A stretch of DNA of 64,000 nt from Actinomycetospora soli (lineage in GTDB: Bacteria > Actinomycetota > Actinomycetes > Mycobacteriales > Pseudonocardiaceae). Position numbers and translations under genes: made by a program. Within the stretch, counting starts at the first letter, position 1. Every line of letters begins with the position of its first letter. The notes below the pieces were generated by a model. The model searched no databases, was not told the DNA's origin, and saw nothing but the letters and a program-made list of their open reading frames with translations. Shown here in pieces: positions 32,201 through 42,900 of the stretch. Location of the stretch: assembly GCF_021026295.1 (NCBI RefSeq), contig NZ_JAJNDA010000005.1, forward strand, positions 310,001 to 374,000. Reading direction: 5' to 3'.

Positions 32201-33208
32201 TCAGTGCTCGCGGCCTGCGGGGACCTCGACCATGTCGTCCTCCTCCATGTCCGCGGTGACCGCGGCGGAGGTGTCGGGCACGCGCAGGTCCTTGGCCTTC
32301 TTGTCGGCCATCGCGAGCAGCCGGCGGATGCGCCCGGCGACCGCGTCCTTCGTCATCGGCGGGTCGGCGAGCTGGCCGAGCTCCTCCAGCGAGGCCTGCT
32401 CGTGCTGCACGCGCAGGCGGCCGGCCGTGATCAGGTGGTCGGGCACCTCGTCGCCGAGCAGCTCGAGGGCGCGGTTCACCCGGGCGGAGGCGGTCACGGC
32501 CGCCTTGACCGAGCGGCGCAGGTTCGCGTCGTCGAAGTTCGCCAGGCGGTTCGCCGTCGCGCGCACCTCGCGGCGCATCCGGCGCTCCTCCCACTGCAGC
32601 ACCGAGGAGTGGGCGCCGATGCGGGTGAGCAGCGCGCCGATGGCGTCGCCGTCGCGGACCACGACACGGTCCGCGCCGCGCACCTCGCGCGCCTTCGCGG
32701 CCACGCCGAGCCGGCGGGCCGCGCCCACGAGCGCCATCGCGGCCTCCATGCCCGGGCAGGTGATCTCGAGCGCCGACGAGCGGCCCGGCTCGGTCAGCGA
32801 GCCGTGGGCGAGGAACGCGCCGCGCCACGCCGCCTCGGCGTCGCACACCCCGCCGGAGACGACCTGCGGCGGCAGCCCGCGCACCGGGCGACCGCGCGGG
32901 TCGAGCAGGCCGGTCTGGCGGGCGAGCGAGTCGCCGTCGGCCGCGACGCGGACCACGTACCGGGTGCCCTTGCGCAGGTTGCCCTGCGAGAGCACGTGCA
33001 CCTCGGGCTGGTGGCCGTAGAGCTCGTGGATCTCGCGGCGCAGGCGGCGTGCGGCGTTGCCCGTGTCGAGCTCGGCCTCCACGACGACGCGGCCGTTGAC
33101 GATGTGCAGGCCACCCCCGAACCGCAGCAGGGCCGACACCTCGGCCCGCCGGCAGCAGGTCTTCGTGACGGCGAGCCGGCTCAGTTCGTCCTTCACCGCA
33201 GCGGTCAT
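32201..33208 (-). CDS. whiA: WhiA sporulation/division regulator
   Basis: 335 aa from the ATG overlapping yvcK by 4 nt. WhiA has an N-terminal degenerate LAGLIDADG homing-endonuclease fold and a C-terminal helix-turn-helix. Seen: [17 protein letters not shown] at the N-terminus, [11 protein letters not shown], and the DNA-binding end [25 protein letters not shown]. It controls division and, in spore formers, sporulation genes. The last 25 residues are an acidic tail absent from many homologues. Confidence 0.96.
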   Translation of the reverse strand: MTAAVKDELSRLAVTKTCCRRAEVSALLRFGGGLHIVNGRVVVEAELDTGNAARRLRREIHELYGHQPEVHVLSQGNLRKGTRYVVRVAADGDSLARQTGLLDPRGRPVRGLPPQVVSGGVCDAEAAWRGAFLAHGSLTEPGRSSALEITCPGMEAAMALVGAARRLGVAAKAREVRGADRVVVRDGDAIGALLTRIGAHSSVLQWEERRMRREVRATANRLANFDDANLRRSVKAAVTASARVNRALELLGDEVPDHLITAGRLRVQHEQASLEELGQLADPPMTKDAVAGRIRRLLAMADKKAKDLRVPDTSAAVTADMEEDDMVEVPAGREH

Positions 33209-34362
33209 GGCCACCGTAGGTCCTCCTCGTCGTGGCGGTAGGTGCCGTCGGTGGGCGTGAAGAACACGTCCGCTCCGAACCGGCGCCGTGCCGCTCTCCC
33301 CCAGGTCTCGACTCGCGCGTCCCACTCGTCGTCGGGCACGCGCTCGCGCGAGGCGGCACTGCCCGCCGCCTCCCGCAGGGCCCCGGCCAGTGCGACGGCG
33401 TCGTGGCGCGGGGCGCCGTCGGGTTCGCCGACGGCGGTGAACAGGGTGGTCGCGCCGAACGCCTCGGCGCCGCGGCGGAGCCGGTCGGGCTCCGGCGTCG
33501 CGTCGGGGTCGGCGATCACGACGTCGAGCCGCAGCCGCGGGGCGTGCTCGGCCAGCGCGTCGAGGTGCTGCTCGGGCGAGAAGCCCGCGGTCTCCCCCGG
33601 CTGCGGGGCGAGGTTGAGCACCAGGACGCGGCGGGCGTCGGTCTCGGTGAGCGCGGCGAACAGCTCGGGCACCAGCAGGTGCGGCATGACGCTGGTGAAC
33701 CACGACCCGGGGCCGAGGGTCACGACGTCGGCCGAGCGGATCGCGGCGACGGCCTCCGCGCACGCCTTCGGCCGCCGCGGCACGAGCCGGACCTGCCGGA
33801 CGTGGCCGGGCGTCGTCGCGACCGCGACCTGGCCGCGGATCCGGTGGGCGACGTCGTCGTCGCGCGCGGCCGAGGAGGAGATGCCGAGCCCGGTCACGTC
33901 GGCCTCGATGTCCACCGGCACGGTGCTCATCGGTAGCACCCGCCCACGCACCCCGAGCAGCCGGCACGCCTCGTCGAGCGCCGCGACCGGGTCGCCGAGC
34001 ACGTCGAGCAGCCCGGCGAGCACGAGGTTGCCGACCGCGTGGCCGGCCAGGGCCCCCGAGCCGCCGAAGCGGTGCTCGAAGAGCCGGCGCCAGGCGGACA
34101 TGTCGGTCGGGCCGGCGTGGTCGCGCTCGGCGAGCGCGTCCAGGGCCATCCGCAGGTCGCCCAGCGGGAGGATGTCGAGCTCGCGGCGGATGCGCCCGGA
34201 GGACCCGCCGTCGTCGCCGACCGTCACGACGGCGGTCACGTCGTCGGTGAGCCGGCGCAGCGCCCGGAGCGTGGCGTGCAGGCCGTGGCCGCCGCCGAGC
34301 GCGGTCGCGCGGAACGGGGAGCCGGGTCCCTCGCCGTTGGTCCGGCCGTTGGTGCCGCTCAC
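33205..34362 (-). CDS. yvcK: YvcK/CofD-like protein (gluconeogenesis factor family)
   Basis: 385 aa from a GTG overlapping rapZ. CofD-like fold: [13 protein letters not shown] at the nucleotide site, [19 protein letters not shown], then [12 protein letters not shown] and [15 protein letters not shown]. YvcK binds UDP-sugars and links carbon supply to cell-wall growth; the mycobacterial orthologue is CuvA. The C-terminal ~60 residues extend past the usual end of the family and carry [18 protein letters not shown]. Confidence 0.93.
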   Translation of the reverse strand: MSGTNGRTNGEGPGSPFRATALGGGHGLHATLRALRRLTDDVTAVVTVGDDGGSSGRIRRELDILPLGDLRMALDALAERDHAGPTDMSAWRRLFEHRFGGSGALAGHAVGNLVLAGLLDVLGDPVAALDEACRLLGVRGRVLPMSTVPVDIEADVTGLGISSSAARDDDVAHRIRGQVAVATTPGHVRQVRLVPRRPKACAEAVAAIRSADVVTLGPGSWFTSVMPHLLVPELFAALTETDARRVLVLNLAPQPGETAGFSPEQHLDALAEHAPRLRLDVVIADPDATPEPDRLRRGAEAFGATTLFTAVGEPDGAPRHDAVALAGALREAAGSAASRERVPDDEWDARVETWGRAARRRFGADVFFTPTDGTYRHDEEDLRWP

Positions 34363-35252
34363 TCGCGGCCCACGTCCCGGTGCGAGACGGTCACCCGCAC
34401 CCCGTCCTCGCCCGCCATGCGCCGGGCGATCTCCTCGGCGATGGCCACGCTGCGGTGCTTGCCGCCCGTGCAGCCGATCGCCACCGTCAGGTAGCGCTTG
34501 CCCTCCCGCCGGTAGCCGACCCCGACGATGCGCAGCAGCTCCAGGTACCGGTCGACGAACTCGGCGGCGCCCTCCTGGGTGAGCACGTAGTCGCTGACCA
34601 CGGCCTCGCGCCCGTCGTGCTCGCGCAGCTCGGGGATCCAGTGCGGGTTGGGCAGGAAGCGCACGTCGACGACGAGGTCGGCGTCCTGCGGCAGCCCGTG
34701 CTTGTAGCCGAACGAGAGCACGGTGACGCTGGAGGTCACCTCGGCGGCGCTCTCGTGGAACGCCTCCTCGATCGCCTTGCGCAGCTCGTGCACCGACCGG
34801 TTCGAGGTGTCGACGACGAGGTCGGCGAGGTCGCGCAGCGGCGCGAGCAGCTCGCGCTCGGCGTCGATCCCGTCGACGAGCCGGCCGTCGCCCTGCAGCG
34901 GGTGCGAGCGGCGGTTGGACTCGAAGCGCCGGATCAGCACGCTGTCGTCGGCGTCGAGGAACACCACCCGCGGGCGGGCGCCCCGGGTGTCGAGCTCCTT
35001 GATCGCGGCGCCGAGGTCGGCGGTGAAGGCCCGGCTGCGCACGTCCATCACGACGGCGATCCGGGTCACCTGCCCCTGCGACCGCGCGCCGAGGTCGACC
35101 ACGGTCTCGAGCAGCTCGGGCGGGAGGTTGTCGACGACGAACCACCCCAGGTCCTCGAGGACCTTCGCCGCCGTGCTGCGCCCCGCCCCCGAGACGCCCG
35201 TGATGATCGCGACCTCCACCCCGCCGTCGGGTGCGTTCCCCCCGTCGGTCAC
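34359..35252 (-). CDS. rapZ: RapZ-family nucleotide-binding protein
   Basis: 297 aa from a GTG overlapping uvrC. The P-loop reads GVSGAGRST, with Arg in place of the usual Lys, as commonly seen in actinobacterial members. C-terminal signature [17 protein letters not shown] is intact. In enterobacteria RapZ presents small RNAs for decay; in Gram-positives it acts with YvcK in cell-wall precursor control. The role here is inferred from that linkage. Confidence 0.94.
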   Translation of the reverse strand: MTDGGNAPDGGVEVAIITGVSGAGRSTAAKVLEDLGWFVVDNLPPELLETVVDLGARSQGQVTRIAVVMDVRSRAFTADLGAAIKELDTRGARPRVVFLDADDSVLIRRFESNRRSHPLQGDGRLVDGIDAERELLAPLRDLADLVVDTSNRSVHELRKAIEEAFHESAAEVTSSVTVLSFGYKHGLPQDADLVVDVRFLPNPHWIPELREHDGREAVVSDYVLTQEGAAEFVDRYLELLRIVGVGYRREGKRYLTVAIGCTGGKHRSVAIAEEIARRMAGEDGVRVTVSHRDVGRE

Positions 35253-37273
35253 GACGCCTCCCCCTGGTGGTGATTGAGGGCGTCGAGCACCGCTTCCGCG
35301 GTCCGCTTCCCGACGCCGGGTACCTCGGTGATCTGCTCGACCGTCGCCGCCCGCAGCTTCTTCACGGACCCGAAGTGCTTGATCAGAGCGGTCTTGCGGG
35401 CCGACCCGAGCCCCGGCACCCCGTCGAGCTCGGAGGCCGTCATGCGGGTCGAGCGCTTCTGGCGGTGGTAGGTGATCGCGAAGCGGTGCGCCTCGTCGCG
35501 CACGCGCTGCAGCAGGTAGAGCGCCTCGGACGTGCGCGGCAGGATCGCCGGCATGTCCTCGCCCGGCAGCCACACCTCCTCGAGGCGCTTCGCGAGGCCG
35601 CACACCGCGACGTCGGTGATGCCGAGCTCGGAGAGCACCTCCTGAGCGGCCGCGACCTGCGGGGCGCCGCCGTCGACGACGAGCAGGTTGGGCGCGTAGG
35701 CGAACTTCCGCGGGCGGCCCGTCGTCGGGTCGATGCCCGGCAGCGGCCCGTCGATGGCCACCGGGTCGATCTCGCCGCTCGCCGGGGAGCCGTCGGGGGT
35801 CTCGCCCGAGCACGACGTCGTCGTCGGGTCGTGCTCGTTCTCCTCCGCGGTCTCCCGCAGGTAGCGCTGGAACCGGCGGCGGACGACCTCGGCGATCGCC
35901 GCGACGTCGCCGCCCTCCGCGCCGCCGCGGATCGCGAACCGGCGGTAGTCCGACTTCTTCGGCAGCCCGTCCTCGAACACGACGAGGCTCGCCACGACGT
36001 CGGAGCCCTGCACGTGGCTGACGTCGGTGCACTCGATGCGCAGCGGCGCCGAGTCGAGCTCCAGGTACTCCTGGATCTCCTCCAGGGCCGCACTACGCGC
36101 CGTGAGGTCGCCCGCCCGCTTCAGCTTGTGCTGGGTGAGCGCCTCCTTCGCGTTGCGCTCCACGGTCTCGGCCAGCGTGCGCTTGTCGCCGCGCTGCGCG
36201 ATCCGCAGGCTGACGCGGCTGCCGCGCAGCCCGGTCAGCCACTGGGCGAGCGCGGCGTGGTCGTCCGGCAGGGCGGGGACGAGCACCTCGCGCGGCACGG
36301 GCTGCACGGCGTCGTCGGCCGAGCCGGCGAGCGCGGCCTGCTCGCCGTAGAACTGCGAGAGGAACTGGCCGGTGAGGACCTCCAGGGAGTCCTCCTCGCC
36401 GCGTTCGACCACCCAGCCGCGCTGCCCGCGCACCCGGCCGCCGCGCACGTGGAAGATCTGGACGGCGGCCTCGAGCGGGTCGAGCGCGAAGGCCACGACG
36501 TCGGCGTCGGTGCCGTCGCCGAGCACCACGGCCTGCTTCTCGACGACCCGCTTGAGGGCCCCGGCGTCGTCGCGCAGCCGGGCGGCCCGCTCGAAGTCCA
36601 TCTCGGCCGACGCGGCCTGCATGTCCTTCTCGATGCGGTTGATCAGCTGGTCGGTGTGGCCCGCGAGGAAGTCGCAGAAGTCCAGCACGATCTGGCGGTG
36701 CTCCTCGGCGGACACCCGCCCCACGCACGGGGCGGCGCACTTGCCGATGTAGCCGAACATGCAGGGCCGGCCGATCTGGCCGTGCCGCTTGAAGACGCCC
36801 GGCGAGCACACCCGCGCGGGGAACACGCGGGTGAGCAGCTTCAGCGTCTCGCGGATGGCCCAGGCGTGCGCGTAGGGGCCGAAGTAGCGCACGCCCTTGC
36901 GACGGGGGCCGCGGTACACCTTGAGCTGCGGGTACTCCTCGTTCAGCGTCACCGCGAGGACCGGGTAGGTCTTGTCGTCGCGGTAGCGGACGTTGAACTG
37001 CGGGTCGTACTCCTTGATCCAGTTGTACTCGAGCTGGAGGGCCTCGACCTCGGTGGAGACGACCGTCCACTGCACCGCGGCCGCGGTGGTCACCATCCGG
37101 CGCGTCCGCGGGTGCAGCCCGGAGAGGTCGGCGAAGTAGGAGTTCAGGCGGCTGCGGAGGCTCTTGGCCTTGCCGACGTAGATCACGCGGCCGCCCGCGT
37201 CGGAGAACCGGTAGACGCCAGGCGCCTCCGGGATGGTTCCCGGGGCGGGGCGGTAGGTGCTCGGATCGGCCAT
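35249..37273 (-). CDS. uvrC: Excinuclease ABC subunit C
   Basis: 674 aa from the ATG at 37271-37273; an in-frame GTG three codons upstream (37282) is possible. Order: GIY-YIG nuclease ([20 protein letters not shown], residues about 15-40) for the 3' cut, UVR helix pair ([21 protein letters not shown]), RNase H-like nuclease ([11 protein letters not shown]) for the 5' cut, and two helix-hairpin-helices ([27 protein letters not shown]). First gene of uvrC-rapZ-yvcK-whiA, all joined by 4-nt overlaps. Confidence 0.97.
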   Translation of the reverse strand: MADPSTYRPAPGTIPEAPGVYRFSDAGGRVIYVGKAKSLRSRLNSYFADLSGLHPRTRRMVTTAAAVQWTVVSTEVEALQLEYNWIKEYDPQFNVRYRDDKTYPVLAVTLNEEYPQLKVYRGPRRKGVRYFGPYAHAWAIRETLKLLTRVFPARVCSPGVFKRHGQIGRPCMFGYIGKCAAPCVGRVSAEEHRQIVLDFCDFLAGHTDQLINRIEKDMQAASAEMDFERAARLRDDAGALKRVVEKQAVVLGDGTDADVVAFALDPLEAAVQIFHVRGGRVRGQRGWVVERGEEDSLEVLTGQFLSQFYGEQAALAGSADDAVQPVPREVLVPALPDDHAALAQWLTGLRGSRVSLRIAQRGDKRTLAETVERNAKEALTQHKLKRAGDLTARSAALEEIQEYLELDSAPLRIECTDVSHVQGSDVVASLVVFEDGLPKKSDYRRFAIRGGAEGGDVAAIAEVVRRRFQRYLRETAEENEHDPTTTSCSGETPDGSPASGEIDPVAIDGPLPGIDPTTGRPRKFAYAPNLLVVDGGAPQVAAAQEVLSELGITDVAVCGLAKRLEEVWLPGEDMPAILPRTSEALYLLQRVRDEAHRFAITYHRQKRSTRMTASELDGVPGLGSARKTALIKHFGSVKKLRAATVEQITEVPGVGKRTAEAVLDALNHHQGEAS

Positions 37274-37292
37274 GGCGAGCACCAGCGTAGGC

Positions 37293-37399
37293 GTGTCTCC
37301 TCAGCGTGTCGGCGTGCACCCAAGCGGGTGGTGTCGGCGTGTCGTTCGGCGTGTCCCGTCCCGAGACACTTGCGTTCCGGTGTGTCGGCTTGCGGTGTC
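37293..37399. repeat. GTGTC-rich stretch between uvrC and the MarR gene
   Basis: In 107 bp GTGTC occurs seven times (37293, 37306, 37331, 37339, 37351, 37382, 37395) and GACAC once (37365), often within GTGTCGGCGTG. The spacing is irregular. It lies upstream of uvrC and against the MarR stop. Confidence 0.5.
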
Positions 37400-37958
37400 A
37401 GCGCCCTCCGTCCGCCCGTTCCCGGTGCTCCAGCCACCGGCGGTGGCGGGTCTGCCGGCACCGCTCGACGGCCTGCTCCTGCACCGACCGCATCACCACC
37501 CCGGTGACCTGGACCAGCGCGTGGAGCGTCGCCACCCGACCGGCCGGGGTCAGCCCGGCGGCGAGGTCGGCGAGGTCGTGCCGGAGGGTCGCCCGGGCGT
37601 GGCGCAGCGCGGCCACCGTGTGGTCGGGGAGGTCGACCAGCCAGCCCCGGGCGTCGTCGGGGTCCACGTAGCGACCCACGCGGTCGGCGGCCACCAGGCG
37701 GTCGACGGCCCGGGCGGTGGCGGCGTGGCTCAACGCGCAGCGCCCCGCGAGCGCGGCGATCGACAGCGGCGCGACGCCCCGGAGCACCTCGAGGATCGTC
37801 AGCTCCGTCGGATCGAGCCCGAGCCGTGCGGCGTCGGCCCGGTGCAGCTGCACGACCGTCGGGACCAGTTGGTCGAGGACCGACAGCGCGAACTCGAGAT
37901 TCTCCGCCTCCAGCTCGGCGCCCCACGGCGGTCTCGGCGGTGGGTGTTCCTCGGACAC
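37398..37958 (-). CDS. MarR-family transcriptional regulator
   Basis: 186 aa from a GTG at 37958; start not certain, no clear ribosome site. Winged helix at about 60-125: LDPTELTILEVLRGVAPLSI, then LAGRCALSHAATARAVDRLVAA, and the wing with DPDDARGWLVDL. Helices before and after form the dimer. Target unknown; no divergent partner gene, since the upstream region is occupied by repeat array B. Confidence 0.85.
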   Translation of the reverse strand: MSEEHPPPRPPWGAELEAENLEFALSVLDQLVPTVVQLHRADAARLGLDPTELTILEVLRGVAPLSIAALAGRCALSHAATARAVDRLVAADRVGRYVDPDDARGWLVDLPDHTVAALRHARATLRHDLADLAAGLTPAGRVATLHALVQVTGVVMRSVQEQAVERCRQTRHRRWLEHRERADGGR

Positions 37959-38017
37959 GGACAGGACGCCAGGTCGTTCCGCGTCCTGGTGGGGGCGGTT
38001 CGGGAGATCGCGACGCT

Positions 38018-38348
38018 GCTGCGCGTCGTGCACATGGTGGGGCGCCCGGGGCGAGGAGGTCCTTCGAGTTCTGCGCGCCGCGCACACAACTCGGGGAGCG
38101 TGACGACGACGTCGGCTGCCCGACGCGCATGATCGCAACGTCGTGAGCGTGTCGCATCAGGGCTTGCGCGCGTCGCTCTCGAACTCGTGATCATGGTCGA
38201 GCCGAGTTCGGCGTCGGGCCGGGTGGGTTGTGTGCGGGGCGCGCGGGTGTCCCGGGGGCTCGGTGCCGGGCCGGGTGGGTTGTGTGCGGGGCGCGCGGGT
38301 GTCGGGTGGACTCGGTGCCGGACCGGGCCGGTTGTGCGCGGGGCGCGC
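38018..38348. repeat. Repeat array B of the 52-bp phased family
   Basis: Inverted-orientation cores TGTGTGCGnnnCGCGC start at 38229, 38281 and 38333, exactly 52 bp apart. One perfect forward core GCGCGnnGCGCACACA is at 38073-38088, 156 bp (3 x 52) before the first inverted one, and a degraded forward copy is at 38018. The array occupies the 426-bp gap between the MarR start and the PIG-L stop, which contains no credible gene. Confidence 0.85.
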
Positions 38349-38363
38349 AGCGCGGACCCGTGC

Positions 38364-38383
38364 CGACCCGGCGTCGGGAACGG
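38364..38383. terminator. Palindromic motif just 3' of the PIG-L gene
   Basis: CGACCCGGCGTCGGGAACGG, with one mismatch in the CCCG(A/G)CGTCGGG palindrome, ends 2 nt before the PIG-L stop codon region. Near-copies at 7045-7063 and 26828-26846. Confidence 0.35.
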
Positions 38384-38384
38384 G

Positions 38385-39110
38385 CTACTTGGTGTCGAGG
38401 ACGAGGAAGCCCTCGGCGTAGCGACGCTCCTCGGGCGGCGTGCCGTCGGTGCACCAGCCCGCGGCCTTGGCCTGGGAGTAGCCCCACATCTGCATGCGCT
38501 CGGCGAGGTCGGTCATGTGGGCGGTCTGCGACTCGTGGGCGCGGAGGGCCTCGATCTTGCGCTCGAGGGTGTCGGTGATGTCGACGTAGAGGTCGGCGCC
38601 GTCGCCGGGGTTGGCGATCCACGTCTCCGGCACCGTCCACGCCTCGAGGCCCTCGTCGGCGAGGAGCTCGGGGTGGGCGAAGGGGTTGCGGGCGTCGGGG
38701 TAGATCGCGCACATGGCGGCCTCACCGGCGGCGATGTGGTCGGGGTGGCTGCCGTAGGTGCTGCGCAGGTTGCGGGTCGGCGAGGGCACGACGCACCGGT
38801 CGGGGCGGCGCTGCCGGATCACGCGCGAGAGGTCGCGGCGCAGGTCGTGGGTGACGTAGAGCCGACCGTCGGGGTAGCCGAGCCAGTCGATCTCGCCCAC
38901 GCCGTACACGTCGGCCGCGGCGCGCTGCTCCTTGCGGCGCAGCTCGGCCATCTCCACGCGGCCGACGGCCTCGTCGAACCCGCCCGCGTCGCCGTCGGTG
39001 ACGATGCAGTAGTCGACGGTGTCGCCCTCGGCGATCCACCGGGCGACGGAGCCGCCGCTGCCGAAGTCGATGTCGTCGGGGTGCGCGACGATCATGAGGA
39101 TACGAGCCAC
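38385..39110 (-). CDS. PIG-L/LmbE-family deacetylase
   Basis: About 241 aa. Zinc motif AHPDDIDFG near the N-terminus and SHPDHIAAGEAA further on identify the N-acetyl-hexosamine deacetylase family, which includes MshB and Mca of mycothiol metabolism; GDAGGFDEA is also typical. This is a shorter generic member, so the substrate is not assigned. I place the start at the GTG 39110 because a TAGAAC hexamer ends 7 nt before it; a GTG two codons upstream (39116) is the alternative. Confidence 0.9.
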   Translation of the reverse strand: MARILMIVAHPDDIDFGSGGSVARWIAEGDTVDYCIVTDGDAGGFDEAVGRVEMAELRRKEQRAAADVYGVGEIDWLGYPDGRLYVTHDLRRDLSRVIRQRRPDRCVVPSPTRNLRSTYGSHPDHIAAGEAAMCAIYPDARNPFAHPELLADEGLEAWTVPETWIANPGDGADLYVDITDTLERKIEALRAHESQTAHMTDLAERMQMWGYSQAKAAGWCTDGTPPEERRYAEGFLVLDTK

Positions 39111-39117
39111 GCGCACC

Positions 39118-39123
39118 GTTCTA
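39118..39123 (-). promoter_or_regulatory. Possible -10 of the PIG-L gene
   Basis: TAGAAC on the minus strand, 7 nt before GTG 39110 and 6 nt after the SWIM-gene stop. The last base departs from TAnnnT. Confidence 0.35.
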
Positions 39124-39128
39124 CCGGC

Positions 39129-39971
39129 TCAGGCGCCGAGACGCCGGTAGAGGGGGCGCAGCGCCTCCCGGGCATCGACGCCGTCGACGGTCACGCCGAG
39201 CGGCGGCATCTGGTCGAGCAGCTCCTCGGAGTTGCCCGACGCGGGCCCGCCGACGTCGGGCAACGGGCCGCCGGCGGTCCAGAACCGGTCGACGACCTCG
39301 GCGAGCGGGGTGACGGCGGGACCGGTGTCGTCGCGGCGGTCGCGGATTCCCGCGAGCAGCGTCGCCCTGTCCCGGCCGCGCCAGCGCAGGATGAGGAACG
39401 GGTCCTCGTCGAACCGCTCCGCCACCAGGTACGCCACCGCCGCGAGGTGCTTGCACGGCACCGACCAGTCGGGGCAGGAGCAGTCCATCGGCATCTCGCG
39501 GGCCCCCGTCGGGAAGAGCGAGAGACCGACGCGGCCGAAGACCTCCTCGAGGTCGTCGGGCACGGTGCCGCCGAGCAGCGAGGCGGCGTACCAGGAGTCG
39601 GCGGCGAACGCGTTCTCGACGGCGTCCCAGGCCTCGTCGGCGAAGGTGGTGATGCCGATCCGCGCGCGGTACGGCTCGGCCCGCGACCCCTGCACCGTCG
39701 CGACGACCTCCCCCGGCTCGATCGCCAGGTCGATCACTTGCCCGGCGCGCGCGTAGGTCTTCCCGCGGTCGAGCCGGCCGCCGACGCCGAGCTTCTCCAG
39801 GACGGCGAGGAACCGGCCCGACCACCAGGACGCCCCGATCGCCCCGCGACGGCTCTTCGCGGCGATGCCGTCCTCGACGGCGATCCGCTTGCCGTACTCG
39901 GCGAAGGTCGCGGGACCCGGCTCGGGGAACTTCTCGCGGAACGGCTCCTTCGGGCGGCGCCTAGGCGGCAT
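39129..39971 (-). CDS. SWIM zinc-finger protein, partner of the SNF2 helicase
   Basis: 280 aa. SWIM motif MDCSCPDWSVPCKHLAAV (about 164-181) gives the C-x-C-xn-C-x-H zinc site. The N-terminal WWSGRFLAVLEKLG and the region VIDLAIEPGEVVATVQGS are the usual companions. The ATG overlaps the helicase stop by 11 nt. SWIM proteins beside SNF2 helicases are common in actinobacteria and are presumed to act together on DNA; the exact role is unknown. Confidence 0.92.
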   Translation of the reverse strand: MPPRRRPKEPFREKFPEPGPATFAEYGKRIAVEDGIAAKSRRGAIGASWWSGRFLAVLEKLGVGGRLDRGKTYARAGQVIDLAIEPGEVVATVQGSRAEPYRARIGITTFADEAWDAVENAFAADSWYAASLLGGTVPDDLEEVFGRVGLSLFPTGAREMPMDCSCPDWSVPCKHLAAVAYLVAERFDEDPFLILRWRGRDRATLLAGIRDRRDDTGPAVTPLAEVVDRFWTAGGPLPDVGGPASGNSEELLDQMPPLGVTVDGVDAREALRPLYRRLGA

Positions 39972-42900
39972 CGTCGTCGTCCAGTTCGTCGTCGTCGTCG
40001 TCGCCGCCGTCGTCGCCGCCGTCGTCGGTGGCCCCCGGGTCGAGGGCGACCACGCGGCGCAGCTCGTCGGTGGACAGGCCCGTGAGCCAGTCCGGGTCGT
40101 CCCCGCCCTCGCCGATCACCTGGCCGGCGAGGGTGCGCTTGCCCTCGATGAGGTCGTCGATCCGCTCCTCGACGGTGCCGCCGCAGACCAGCTTGCGGAC
40201 CTGGACGGTGCGCTTCTGCCCGATCCGGAACGCGCGGTCGGTCGCCTGGTCCTCGACGGCGGGGTTCCACCAACGGTCGAGGTGGATCACGTGCTGTGCG
40301 GCGGTGAGGGTGAGCCCGGTGCCGCCGGCCTTCAGCGAGAGCAGGAACAGCGGCGGGCCGCCGTCGGACTGGAACGCCTCGACCATGCGGTCGCGGGCCC
40401 TGCGCGAGGTCCCGCCGTGCAGCCACAGCACCTCGACGCCGAAGCGACGGGCCAGGTAGGGCGCGAGCGCGTCGCCGAACTCGGTGAACTGCGTGAAGAG
40501 CAGGGCCTTCTCCCCCGCGGCCAGGATCTCGGCGACGATCTCCTCGACCCGCGCGAGCTTGCCCGAGCGCCGGGCGAGCGGGGACCCGTCGTGGAGCAGC
40601 AGCGCGGGGTGGTCGCAGACCTGCTTGAGCTTCGTCAGCGCCGCGAGCACCTTGCCGCGCCGCTCGATGCCCTCGCGGCCCGCCGTCTCCAGCCCGGAGA
40701 GCGTCTCGGTCATCTCGTCGACGACCACCTGGTACAGCGAGGCCTGCTCCGCGGTGAGGCTGCAGCGCTCGACGGTCTCGATCTTGTCGGGGAGGTCGTC
40801 GACGACGGTGCGGTCGGTCTTGACCCGGCGCAGCAGGAACGGGCGGACGGCGGTCTGCAGACGGCGTGCGACGTCCTCGCGGCCGTGCCGCTCGATCGGT
40901 ACGGCGTAGCGGTCGCGGAACGCGGTGACGGTGCCGAGCAGGCCGGGGTTGACCGCGTCCATGATCGACCACAGCTCGGCGAGGCGGTTCTCCACGGGCG
41001 TGCCGGTGAGGGCGAGGCGGTGCCCGGCGTCGATGGTGCGGACCGCCCGGGCCGCCCGGGAGCGGTTGTTCTTCACCAGCTGCGCCTCGTCGAGGACGAG
41101 CCGGTGGTAGCGGTGGCGGGACAGCTCGGCCACGTCGCGGGTCAGCGTGCCGTAGGAGGTCACGACGAGGTCGGCGGCCGCGAGCGTCGCCGTGAGGTCG
41201 CCCGTCGCCCGGCCCGCGCCGTGGTGCACGACGACGCGGAGCCCGGGCGTGAACCGCGCGGCCTCCCTCTGCCAGTTCCCGACGACGGACGTGGGCGCGA
41301 CGAGCAGCGTGGGAGACGTGGCGGGACGGAGCTCGGCCCCGGAGGTGGGCCGCTCCGGCCCGTCGTCGGGGCCGCCCCGCTCGTGGGCCTCGAGGGCGAG
41401 GACCTGGAGCGTCTTGCCCAGCCCCATGTCGTCGGCGAGCAGCCCGCCGACGCGCAGCCCGGCGAGGAACGCCAACCAGGAGACCCCGCGCCGCTGGTAG
41501 GGCCGCAGGGTCGCCTCGAGCGCCGGCGGGTCGTCGAGCAGTTCGAGGTGGGCGTCCGCCGCGCCGGAGAGCAGCGCGCCCAACGAGCCGGCCGCCGTGA
41601 CGTCCTCGACGGGCAGCGGCGCGGCCCACTCGGGCGGCAGGTCGTCGTGGTAGGCCGAGTGCAGCGCGAGGACGTCGCCGACCGTGCCCTCGCCCGGAGC
41701 GCGGTCGAGGAACTCCAGACCGGCCCGCAGCCGCTCGGCGTCCACGGCCACCCAGCGGCCGCGCAGGAACACCAGCGGCGCCTTCGCGTGGACCAACGCG
41801 CGCATCTCGTCGTCGGAGAGCGGGTCGCCGTCGACGGCGAGCTTCCAGGAGAACTCGACCAGCTCCTCCTTGCGCAGCCGCCCGCGCAGCGCCACGACGC
41901 CCTCGGGCCCGGCGCCGCCCGTGGCGTTCGCCGTGACGCCGAGCCGCGCGGGCTGCGACCACCAGCTGGGCAGCAGCACGCCGAAGCCGGCCCGGTCGAG
42001 CGGCGCGGCGACCCGGAGCAGGAAGTGGTGGGCGCCCTCCCGGTCGAGCTCCATCCCCGTCGGGCGCGGCACCCGCAGCGCCTCGGTCAGCTCCGGGTAG
42101 ATCGCGGCGGCGCGGCCGAGCTCGGCCAGCAGCATCTCGCTGGGGTCGTCGAGCCAGCGGCGCAGCGACCCGGCGTCGCGCCAGATCGACTCCGCGGTCA
42201 CTCGCAGGCTCGCGTCCTGCGCGGACTGCAGGGAGAACTCGAGCCAGAACCGGGGCTCGCCCTCGACCGCATGGCCCAGGTCGTCGACGACGATCTCGGT
42301 GAACCGGAAGGTCCCGCGGGCGGGGCCGGCGTGCGGGGCGCCGACGACCTCCCAGCGGGCGAGCCCGGGGTCCAGGTCGCCCTGTGCAGTGGCCGCGAGG
42401 AGGGCGGGCGCGGCGGGCTCGTCGCGGAGCCGGTGCCGGGCCTCGGCGTCGACCAGGGCGGTGAGCGCCTCGGTGACCAGTTCGGCGGGGTCGGGACCGA
42501 TCCCGTCGGCGACGGGTCGCCCGTCGACCGCCTCGGCCCGCACGGCCGGCGGCAGGGCCGCGGCGAACGCGTCGGCGGCGACCAGGTCGCGTCCCTGCAG
42601 CACGGGACGCCAGCCGAGCGGATCGTCGTGGTCGGGGTGCGGGGCGGGCAGGACCCGGCCGCGTGCGACGAGGTCGGCCGCGAGCCGCCCGAGGGCCCGC
42701 AGCACGGCGAACTCCCCGCCCTCCCCCGGCAGCGGCTCGGACCGCAGGAGGACGTCCGCGTCGAGCTCGAGGACCGGCACCGTCCACGGGGCGAGGGCGG
42801 CTGGGGTGTCGGAGCCGTCGGACGGGACGGGTTCGCGCGTCGCCCCGGCAGGACCGGCCGTCGACGGCAGGTGCAGGACCGCCTGCCCCTCCCCGCCGGC

